Shown here piece after piece: positions 32,690 through 42,600 of a stretch of 64,000 nt of DNA (the stretch's first letter is position 1; each line of letters begins with the position of its first letter). Source of the stretch: Cylindrotheca closterium (taxonomy: Eukaryota; Bacillariophyta; Bacillariophyceae; Bacillariales; Bacillariaceae); the NCBI GenBank assembly GCA_933822405.4, contig CAKOGP040000413.1, positions 1 through 64,000 on the forward strand, given 5' to 3'. A program made the position numbers and the translations under genes. The notes beneath the pieces were generated by a model. The model saw only the letters and a program-made list of their open reading frames with translations, was not told the origin of the DNA and did not search any database.

Positions 32690-33676
32690 AACTGTCCTAT
32701 CACCGAAGAAGCGATCAATCATGCCAAAGCAATCTTTGGGCCGCCTCTACATTGAAAGGCAAGTCAACAAGACCAACTCCAAAGAAGATGTACAACAACT
32801 TCTTCGGCTGCTCCTAAAATATTGTGAAATATGAATATGACGGAGGACAGACAATTAGTTTTTGAAAATAGAAAAATAAACTACTTCTAACCCGGATATG
32901 TCACTAGCTCTTTTGTCGTGAGCTGCACTGGTCTGAAGCATTTCGTAATATGTGTCATTGTTTTGCATCAACATCACATCAACTTCAAGCTTGCAGACAA
33001 AGGCCAAGGAACCGCAAAGCAAACAAGCAGCACCACAACAGTTGCGACCTGGTTAGATAAAGATGACGACATGACAGGCGCCTGAAGCAAGAACGGCAGA
33101 CTCCAGTGCAACAAGCAGAGAATGAATCATCAGCTTCACGCGAGCTGTGAAAATACGCCAGCATTGTGGATTGGGTTTCAGGGTTTTTTATGCGAGAGAA
33201 ATGCAATCGACCAAGATGTCCTACGGATCCATAGAAGTGCAACCGTTAGGTTAGGTTGTGTCCATTCTTGAAAAGCAGGTTTGCGGATCAGATCGCAAGT
33301 GGCTGGATGGATCGTTTCTAATTTGCTTATCCTTTACTTGATGATCCAGGACCATCCGATCTACCGGTAGGACTGGATCTGCGTGATTATTAAGGTATCT
33401 CATATCCCCTGAATTTCTCCCCTCATATTTTGATTTGCTTTTTGAAAGAAAAAAGCCTGGATTTGGTTCCAGCTGACGACATGTACATGTACGTAGAAGC
33501 TGTTAGCCGTGAGCTGATTTGGAATAACAAGCTTGATACTTGTCTTGTCTTGCTTGCTGCTGTATTGAACTATGATGTGACCGTATTGGTGGAATAGGCA
33601 AGTCAGAAATATTCCGAATCTCAATTTTAGCAGGGCAGGTCCAAGATGAATCCCACTCCCCTCCTGCTTTCAAACA
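32690..33676. other. Region where Copia integrase is expected but not found
   Basis: The reading continues briefly with motifs seen in the minus copy (NCPITEEAINHA) to about 32820. After that, no integrase blocks (YIDHMEI, KCDWAF, PTAER) can be found on either strand up to the reverse transcriptase at about 33850. The sequence between is unrelated to the minus copy and has frames of up to 128 codons with no motif. A deletion with replacement is the simplest explanation. Confidence 0.5.
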
Positions 33677-35161
33677 ATGTTGATTGTTGCATTTATTGAT
33701 ACCTTTCATGTCTTGTTTGCTGCGGTAGTGAATGCAAACACTGCTTTGACCATAGAATATGCATTTATGCTGTACAGTAGCAAGATCAATCACCCTCCGC
33801 TCCAAGAAGCAATCACCACTACTTGTGTTATTGATGCACATGAAGGTAGAGATATAATGACAATGGACGTGCCTAACGCTTTCATTCAAACTTATATGCC
33901 TGAAGCTAAGGAAGGAGAAGATCGCGTCTACATGAAAATCACTGGCATGAAGGTCCAGATTTTGATTGACATGGCCCCAGAGTATTGCGAATACGTTGTA
34001 TTAGAGAACGGAAAGCGAGTAATCTATGTGCGGGTACTGCATGCTATATATGGGATGTTACAATAGCGCCTCCTATTCTATAATCAGTTTCAAAATGATT
34101 TGGAGGCAAAGGGATTTGTTTTCAATCGGTATGACCTGTGTGTTGCTAACAAAGTTGTTAATAAAAAACAGCAAACTATCAGATTTCATGTTGACGATCT
34201 TATGTCAAGTCACATGGATCCGAAAGTAAATGACGAATTTGCTGAGTAGTTGAACATGAGATATGGTTCGATCAAGGCATGTACAATCGTCAGAGGAAAG
34301 ATACACAGATATCTTGGAATGACTTTGGATTTCTCGGTGAAAGGAAAACTCAAAATCCGCATGGACGACTATGTCAAGAACATGTTGGAAGATTTTCCTG
34401 TCAAGTTCAACAAGCATTCAAAGCAGGAAACACCAGCTGGTAACGACTTACTGGAAGCTGGTAAAGGAAAGTTACCCAATGCTGAGTACCGTCAAATCTT
34501 TCACACTACTGTTGCAAGGGGACTTTATGTCTCTAAGAGAGCTCGTTTGGATATCCATCCAACGATTACTATTCTTGCCTCGAGAGTTCGAGAACCTACA
34601 GAGTCTGATTGGAAGAAGTGTGTTCGCATGATGCGATATTTGTTGTGTACATCGTTGTATCATCTGACACTTTCCGCAGAATCACTACGAGTCATGAAAT
34701 GGATGATCGACGCATCATTTGCGGTGCATCCAGATTTCAAGAGCCATACTGGCGGCTCTCTGTCCTTTGGAGGAGGTGCAGCTCAAGTGATGTCGAAGAA
34801 GCAAAAGCTTAACAGCAGAAGCAGTACGGAAGCGGAACTGATTGCTGTTGACGATGTTGTCACGATGATACTATGGATGAAGTTGTTCATGGAGTGGCAA
34901 GGGTATCTGATCGAGAAAAATATCTTGTATCAGGATAATAAAAGCGCGATTCTACTGGAAGAGAATGGTGGCAAGAGCGCGGGCAAAAGAAGCCGAGCTA
35001 TCAATATTCGTTTTTTCTTTATCACAGATCAAGTTGAGAAAGGAAATGTTAAGATTGAATACTGTCCAACTAACGATATGATTGCGGATTTCATGACTAA
35101 GCCATTGCAAGGTGAGAAGTTTCGCAAGTTCAGGGATCTGATTCTTGGTCCACAAGAATAG
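33677..35161 (+). pseudogene. Copia reverse transcriptase and RNase H
   Basis: The reverse transcriptase begins with the TMDVPNAFIQT block (Asp of the A motif) at about 33860. It is broken by TAG after YGMLQ at 34064; the copy at 63518-64000 has TCG there. A second in-frame TAG follows at about 34246, with the catalytic FHVDDLM lying between in a shifted frame. Open frame 34250-35161 then gives LRGKIHRYLGMTLDF, the thumb and connection, and RNase H: DASFAVHPDFKSHTGG (first Asp), SSTEAELIAVDD (Glu), then DNKSA (Asp) and ADFMTKPLQGEKF at the end, a classic Copia C terminus. Confidence 0.85.
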
Positions 35162-35270
35162 GTCAGACAAGTATGTATATGTTCAAAAATGAAAATAGAA
35201 AACAAAAATAAACAGTGAATGAGAGCATGTCCCATTGTTGCAAATGGTGATTGTCACAATGGCAGGAGTG

Positions 35271-35779
35271 TGTTGGGATATGACGAAATATGAGTTTTTA
35301 TGTTCCAAAAAGAAACTATTCAAGTACAAAGTTTTCGACACGTACGATCGGACTTTGATCGTGATGTCGGGATTCGACGCAAGTATGCCGGACGACGAGT
35401 CTGTCGGACAAGCTACATCCACACAAAAAGGGAATGACCCCACACAAGTGAGATATCGATGTTGTGTACAATGCAGTAGGGAATAATACAAGATGTCCCA
35501 AAGTACTGCATCCAACACAGAATTGTTGTAGAGGTCGAATCAAGTTCTGTAAACAAGGAATTTTCCAAGGGAAAATTGTTGAACTTACTTTTGTGATTGA
35601 ATCATCAATTCAAGCCAAACATTAATCAAATAGGAACAATTTCACTCAAAGTATACCTAGACACAGGAGAACTATTGTCGTGAAAGTGTTGCACAATCAA
35701 TTACGAATTTAGATTGCAGAGAGTTTGTTCTGAGCGCTAAAGGCACTCACGATAGAGCACATCTTGCTTTATTCTAACA
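35271..35779 (+). repeat. 3' LTR of family C1 Copia element
   Basis: Starts TGTTGGGATATG at 35271, just after GGCAGGAGTG, which could be a weak polypurine tract, and ends ATTCTAACA at 35779. In its variant bases it matches the fragment at 1-185 better than its own 5' LTR. Confidence 0.9.
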
Positions 35780-35863
35780 AGGATGGTCACAGTAATCTCC
35801 ATTTCTTGACTACTTTACCCAAGAATACACCCTCGTTGTCGCTTGATTACTAGGACAGACTTA

Positions 35864-36061
35864 TCATTCCCCATAGCTTCTAATACCATACAAAACACAC
35901 TTTTGAAAAAAAAAATGAGTACCAGCATGTCGCCGTGAGAGGAAGTACTCATGGCTTCTCTTAGCTTTCTCCTCCTTTGCAGTTTGAAGTTTCTTTGACT
36001 TCGGGTTGCCTCCAGCCTCATGGTTGATTTTTTTGTTCTTACTTCCTTTCGGACGGCCCAT
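35864..36061 (-). CDS. Short AT-hook-type protein or N-terminal fragment
   Basis: From the ATG at 36061 a 65-residue reading begins MGRPKGSKNKK, a canonical AT-hook core (GRP flanked by basic residues), followed by a Lys/Glu-rich helical stretch (KLQTAKEEKAKRSHEYF) and a short hydrophobic end after a T-run. AT-hook starts of this form are common on DNA-binding proteins encoded by transposons. No continuation of a catalytic domain is visible, and the LTR at 35779 lies close downstream, so it may be an N-terminal remnant cut by the Copia insertion. Alternatively it is a small genuine DNA-binding protein. Confidence 0.4.
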   Translation of the reverse strand: MGRPKGSKNKKINHEAGGNPKSKKLQTAKEEKAKRSHEYFLSRRHAGTHFFFQKCVLYGIRSYGE

Positions 36062-36222
36062 GTTGATGTTGATGCAAATGAAAAGACGAAATTTCCAAAG
36101 TTCACAACTCATTATGTCCGTTATTTGTCGTTAGGACCATTTCAAATATATTTTTGATCCGGAAAGTGAGATTTGTAAGTGACACCTTGGTTGTGTAGAC
36201 GTGCGTAGAATCTGTAGCTGCC

Positions 36223-36349
36223 AACAGATCATGAACATTCCTCGCCAATATATTCATTACTTATTGACCGTACATGATAGAGAACAAGCTGAACATCTGC
36301 TTGTGTCCCTTACTCATCATGTGACATCTACAATATGCCTGACATCAAA
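36223..36349. repeat. 127-bp exact copy of 60062-60188, abutting the gap
   Basis: From AACAGATCATGAACATTCC to CCTGACATCAAA the sequence is identical, base for base as far as I can read, to 60062-60188 downstream of the glycosyltransferase gene. The match stops exactly at the N run. This may be an assembly overlap artefact rather than a biological repeat. Confidence 0.95.
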
Positions 36350-36359
36350 NNNNNNNNNN
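36350..36359. other. Assembly gap (10 N)
   Basis: Ten unknown bases. True gap length is unknown. The last residues of the Plavaka-like frame run into it, so the C terminus of that protein is not established. Confidence 0.99.
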
Positions 36360-39258
36360 TCTTTGAATTGTTGAGGGGGAGATTGGAGACAATGTGGTCA
36401 AAGGCCGTATCAATAACAGTCTGTATGTGAACCTGTCTGCCTGGATCCTTTGTCCACTTGACACCTGGTCTGGAATTAGTGGTATCTAGACCTACAGTGA
36501 ATCTTGAACCAGTACAGGCCATTGGTTTGGTTGATTGTCTACCCCGTCCAGTATTGGTTGCCCAAAGAGACTTGCATAAGCCAAAGAACTGTGTGGCATA
36601 CTGCATGAGCCTCATCTCAGTGTACCTGGCAGAAAGTTGGGCAATGAAGCAGTCTTGTCGTCTTTGTGTAAGCTGGGCAGGACGTTTGGCCTGTCTCTTG
36701 TGGGAACGTTCCAGGTTGGAACCATCCCAGCCGCTGGGAGGGCCCCATCGCATTATGTAATGTGGAAGATGAAGCATGAGATGATTTTTTATCAGTCTAG
36801 CGCCCATTCCTTTCCTTTGGCATATGGCACCAATATTCTCCACATATACACCAAGAGCTTTGGAAAGCCGGGTGCCATCCAGAACCTCGTCAGCTGGAAA
36901 TGAAGGTGACTTCAACCACTGCTCCATGACTAGGACAATCTCAAAGAGGTAAACAAAGTTGTCAAGAAAGTCTTCTTCCATTGTTCTTTCCTCAAGACAT
37001 ATTTGTCGTCCCCGATCTGTCATTAATGTCAACAATATGGAGAGAATAACTCCTGCATGCTCATGACCACACTTTTTTGCCGAGGAAAAGAGGGAATTCT
37101 TAAACTTGGTCCTTGGTTTGTTGCGGTCTGATTGTCGGCTGAGGAAGGCACCCATCTGATGACCAATAAAGTTCAGATTTTCCAGTCCTTTCTTGATGCC
37201 CTTCTTTTTGGAGGCAAAGGATTTGTCATCCAAGGTGATTTTGGTCCCATTTCGAAACTGATACTCAAATGATTCAATGGCCCGCATCTGCCCCCCCTTC
37301 TGAAGCATATGCAGAAGCTCGGCTGGACAGTCTATGTGCGTCTTGTGGGAGTTCGATCCATGGCACATTTCATCCAATGCATTGACAATTGGGTGGTGTG
37401 ACACGGATTTCCAATATTCTTCGTCTCCAGGGGGATGTTGATTGGTGTCAAAGTCTTCCGGAGAATAAAGGTTCACCTTCTTGAAGGCATCTGGATTGAT
37501 GATGTCATTAGTTGAGATGTCACAATGACGACACATTGACTGAATATTCTCGTTATGTTTATTGAACTTTCCGCAAAGTTTGTTGTGCATGGCTGTATCA
37601 GATATGATGAAAGCTATGGAAAACACCAGCTCAACTGTATGGGATTTGCCTCCATAAAATAGATCCCACTCAATCCCAATGTCATTATCCATCAAGTACT
37701 TCAGGTCAGTCATTCCATTACGGAGGGCCGAGTGCAGGTTTTGAATTTTGTGAAAAGTTTCAGTCTTCTGCTCGTGGTGGGCGGCCTCTGATTCATCATT
37801 GGGAAGATAAAACCAAGTGGTAGAAGCTTCTTCTTTCTTTCTTGTATTGTTGTTGTAAAGACCAAGCTTAATGTTGACGGGTGTGACAGTCAAACGCCCA
37901 TTGGTGTCTGTATGGGTTTCGTCCGTTTCAAGAATAATGGGACAAGTGATTCTACGGCTTTCTTTTCCACAACCCTTGCGCTTCATCTTCATTGTTTTTT
38001 GCCACCAAGAACCATGATGAAGCTCCAAAACTTCCTTGGGTGGCATGGAGGGCTTGTTCTTGAAGGGATCTGACTCATGGGGAAGGTTGATATTGCAGCT
38101 ATTTGGGCCAAGGATGACTTTGTTGGTGAGAAGTTCATAGACACAGTCTAGAAAAGGTCGCACATGTTGCACTACTGGTTTGTTGTCGGGCAGCCAATTG
38201 ATAACCTCCTCTTTGAATTCAAACCCATCATCCATTCCCAATTGGTTCCGATACTCCATGATCATACGTTCACGGCTTGGTGGGGGACCACGAAAGATGT
38301 CTGGGTGGATCTTACATGCCTTGTTTGCCCAGTTGTAAATGTCATCAACAGCCGCAAAGGATAATCCATGTTTTTCTTGTAGTTGCATCATCATCATATG
38401 GACTATGACATCTTTTGGTGGGTCTTCTGGTAGGTGTTCCCGGTTTGCGTTCTCTCTTGAGAGTCTGTTTTTCAGATATTTTGGCAACAAATTTGGAGGC
38501 GGATTGTGGTTTCCAGGTTGCCCCACTTGTTGACCAGCAAGATTGGATTCATCATCATCACTATCATTATTGCCTAAGTCATAGGCATCAACCACTTCAT
38601 CTTCCGATTCCCAAATGTCTGATGTGTCATCATGAGATGAGGCTGGTTCATCCCCTGCTGATTGGTGTGATTCATTACAATGCTGTTCCATTTTCTGACT
38701 GTAAGACAATAGGGCTTTCAGGGAAATTGGTGGAAGCAGTTTGGTGGACGGGGATGTTTGTTGATTGAATTCTGCCTTGGACAATGGTGACTCCTTTGAA
38801 AAGTTTGCTTCAACCGGGTAATGGCTAAAATAAGTGTTCTTTGGAAGACTGTTTGATGGCTTTAGAGTCATGTCTGAGATAATTGGGGAATAGTCAAGCT
38901 CAAGAGACATGTTGTTGTCATCTTCCATGGATACATCACTGAGTACCTCTTCCTCTCCTCCCTCTGGGAAATGATCGTGGTCACCTGGCTGAGAATCCAA
39001 AACAGTCCCAAGAGAGGTTGAAATGTCTATATCTGGCCAGTCAACCAAGTCCTGAGCCTGATAAATATCCAGGCATCTTCTGTTGATTCCAGTCATTCGG
39101 ATCTTCTTGCTCTGAGACTGTTTTATATGGTTTATTAGACCGCTGGAGATGATGGTCCCACTAGTGAGATCTCTCCGAGCCACAAATGTTTTGGTGCAGC
39201 CCAAGCATTGCAGTGTCAGACAAACATTTGTAGGAGCTGAGGCTGCCCATAAAGACAT
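36360..39258 (-). CDS. Plavaka/KDZ-like transposase, open frame
   Basis: A frame of about 970 codons starts at the ATG at 39258. Near the N terminus, LQCLGCTKTF plus HIKQS may form a zinc finger, followed by a 300-residue acidic linker. Then come the family blocks in the same order as in 21144-24506: INWLPDNKPV, LELHHGSWWQKTMK, CPIILETDETH, FSIAFIISDTAMHNKLCG, CRHCDIS, KPRTKFKNSLF, and LIKNHLMLHLPHYI, WGPPSGWDG, LERSHKRQAK. The last group matches the K-H...H / W-G / E-R-x-H-K pattern of Plavaka transposases. Several Asp/Glu are candidates for the active site, but I cannot assign them. The C terminus lies in the gap. It may be an intact autonomous transposase. Confidence 0.6.
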
Positions 39259-39660
39259 TATAGGATACTGAGTTTATTATTGAATTTAGTGGCAGTAGGT
39301 TGCAATAGAAAGCATACAACAGTGGCTTATCATCAGGAGGTGATGAAATATGGCATGGGTCATTTCGGTTACAAAGGTCACAAGTGACAAACACAACGAC
39401 AAAAAAAAGAGAAGGTTCCTAATGAGAAGGGTTCTCTGAAAGTAGGACATGGGTAAGTTCAATGTCGGAGGTCGCAAGTGACAAACAAAGTGACAAATCA
39501 CAGAATGCTTCATAATCACATGGGCTCTCTGAAAATATCGCCTTCATCAATTCTAGGGGAGGTGACCCAAGCCCCCAAAAGACACGCCCTGCTGATTTTG
39601 GGGCATGGTCCCTTAAATATCAACTGACTTTCTTTTCCGATGTACCGGCCAAACCCCCCG
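39259..39660. other. Upstream region of the transposase, with short direct repeats
   Basis: No gene seen. The word GTCACAAGTGACAAAC at about 39377 recurs as GTCGCAAGTGACAAAC near 39470, and GAGAAGG.TTC words recur around them, as in subterminal repeats of CACTA-like elements. This might mark the right end of the transposon, but no matching inverted copy can be checked because the other end lies in the gap. Confidence 0.4.
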
Positions 39661-39680
39661 GGTAAGGGCGAATCTACGGT

Positions 39681-42600
39681 ATGGGCGCAACACCGCAGCT
39701 TCTTCCGCTCTCAGGGCAGACAGCGTATCCAAGGGAGGCGTTTATGGTGGATCTTTTACGTGCAATAACCCAATGGCGCGACGAGGGGTGTGAAGTGATT
39801 GTGGGCGTGGATGCTAATGAGGATGTCTTCTCATACCAGGATTCCTCTTTTTGCCAGCGACTTCGCAGCATAGGATTGGAGGAAGCAATCCTACAACGTC
39901 ATCCAAGTCGAACTGCAGCAACCCAGCATCGCAACAAACGTGGCAGACCCATTGATGGGATTTTCGCAACTTCCAGAGTGGTGGTTAAAGCGGGTGGCTA
40001 CTACAACTTTGATGAATTTTTTGCCTGTGATCATCGCGGTCTGTGGATGGATATTGATTTGGAACGGACTCTTGGAAGCTATCGTCCGGAGAAAACACCA
40101 TACAAACCTCGCAAATTAACAATGCTTGACACTGCGGCTGTTCGACGCTATCTCCGGCTGGTTCACCAAGGCTATGACATGTACTCCATTCCATTGTGGT
40201 TGGAGCAGCTTCATAGACAATTAACATTAAACAGTGGGATTATGACGGAGAAGATGGGACGCCAGTATAACTGTTTGCATAAGCAGATGTACGATATTCG
40301 TCGGAACGCGGAAATGAGGTGTCAAAGGGTCACAAATGGGGCTGTCCCGTGGTCTCCCCAGATCCAAACTTTTTGGGACCGCCAGTCCCTCTGGAAGCTA
40401 CTGCTGAAGGGAAGGAAGCAATGTCTAGTCAGCTCGCGAAAAATCCGCCGCCTTATGAAGAAGACTCAGTTGCCCGACGCGTGGAAGAAGACTACAGTTG
40501 AATTGGAGACGGCATTGCGTAATGACAGGAAGGAGTACCTGCATGCCAAGAAAATCCATACGGTTTCGTGGCGCAAGGAGTTCTTGACTGTTCAAGTGAA
40601 GAAATCTAAGAAGAAACAATGGACATCGCGCAAGGCTAGGTATCGCTTTTTGAGGTTACGGTGGATGAAGCAACGAGAGGAGGCGAGACGCCGCCGCTGC
40701 GCCCAGTCAAAAGGATCTACCGGCGGTTTGCAAGCGATTCAAGTTGAAGAGACGTTACCTACCGGACAAGTGGATCTGCGAACTCTCACCGACCGGAGAC
40801 AAGTCGAGCAAGGGTGCATGCAGGAAAATCGCGCACGGTATGACCAGACTCGATCGCCCTATACGACTCCTCCCATGGACAATCCCTTGTATTCAATGTT
40901 CACCGGGGCAGACGCAGAGAGGAACTCCCACACACTTCTGGAGGGCCGCCTTCCCATGCCGGATGGGATCGATTCTTACACTAAGTCATTCCTGGAGCAG
41001 TGCCGTTTCCATCAAGGGCACTCTATGATCCCGATGGAAGTTTCGCCGGCCGATCATACTTACTTCTGGTCTCCTAATCCAGAGAACAAAGGCTCGGAAC
41101 CGCATGGGCTTCATAACGGGTATTTCAAGGCTGGGATTTATTCCCCTATGGTGGCTCAATGCAACGCTCTCTTCCGCCACATACCCTTGACAACTGGTTT
41201 TGTCCCTGACAACTGGCGGCATCGGCTGAAAAAAATGCGTACGATTCAGCTCATGAATTCTGAATCTCAAGCGAACTACAAGAAATTGGGCCGCCTGGCA
41301 ATGGCCTACGGCGAAGAACATCACATCTTGGCCGATGGACAGCGCGGGTCTAGAAAGCACCATCAAGCGATCGATCTTGCCCTGTCTAAACGTCTTGTGT
41401 GGGACCTTCTGATTCTCCAGCGGCGCTCTGCGGGGTGGATTTCAAATGACGCAAAGTCGTGTTTTGATCGGGTTGTCCATTGGGTTGCGGTATTAGCTAT
41501 GATGCGCCTGGCGATTACTTGGAATGCGTTGCGCATGATGTTTGACACTCTCGCAACGTCCACGCACCGAGTGCGGACAGGCTTTGGTGACTCTGAAGAG
41601 AGCTTTCATCCTTCTTCCATGGTTCCATTTCAGGGTTGCGGCCAGGGCAACGGAGCGGGCCCGCCCATTTGGGTCTCCGTTAGCTCCGTCATCATACAGA
41701 TGATGACCGCGATGGGCTTCGGCTTCGAATGCCTCACTGCGATTGATTCCCAACTGATTACCGCTCAGTGCTTCTGCTTTGTCGACGACACGGACGTGAT
41801 CAAAGCGGGCAAGTCTGTGGAACAATCTGGCGAGGATATATGCCACTCCGTCCAACAAGCGGCTTCCACATGGGCTGGAGGCATTAGTGCTACTGGAGGG
41901 GCAATTAATCCAGAAAAGTCCTTTTGGTGGTTGATTGACTTTGTGTGGGAATCCAGAGAAGGCAAATGGAGGTTCCGCCGGACACACCAACTCCTACTGG
42001 ATCATCCATTACAAATACCGGGACTAACTGGCGAATTGGAAGTCTTACGCCGTCTGGAGCCGGATGAGGCAGAGAAAACCTTGGGGGTCATGCTGGCCCC
42101 ATTGGAAGATCAACATGCTCATGTTGTCCATCTCAAGAGTATTGCCAAAAAGTGGGCTGAGCAAGTGCGATCGGGGCATCTACACAAATACGATGTCATT
42201 CCCCTTATCAAAACAACAGTGATGAAATCCCTGGAATATCCTATGGTGTTAACTACACTGGATGCTGCGACATGGGTGTCAATTATGAGTCCTGTTCTCC
42301 AAGTCTGCCTGCCGAAGGCCGGCATATGTAGGAGCTTTCCTCGGGACATGGTTCTTGCCCCTCTCAAGTTCCAGGGTCTGGGTATCCCTCATCTGTTTGG
42401 TACTCAGGTGTCTAAACATATTGAGGTCCTGCTTCGCCACTTGTCCAACCAAACAAAAACTGGGGCGTATATGGAGGCTGCGGTTCAAGAACACCAACTC
42501 AAGACCGGCACCTCCTTTGGACTCTTCCAGCAGGACTATAGCAACACAGCAACTTTGGCGTCAGATACTTGGCTCAAAAGAGTCTGGAAAGAGTTGGAGG

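Larger units (their letters stand above)
30130..35779 (+). mobile_element. Family C1 Copia element with both LTRs, decayed
   Basis: Two LTRs of about 508 bp (TGTTGGGATATG to TTCTAACA) enclose Gag, protease, a gap where integrase should be, then reverse transcriptase and RNase H, the Copia order. Stops and frameshifts break every domain. The flanks (TTCAA on the left, AGGAT on the right) do not form a target site duplication, and the LTRs differ at more than twenty positions by eye. It is therefore either old or built by recombination between two copies. Confidence 0.85.
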
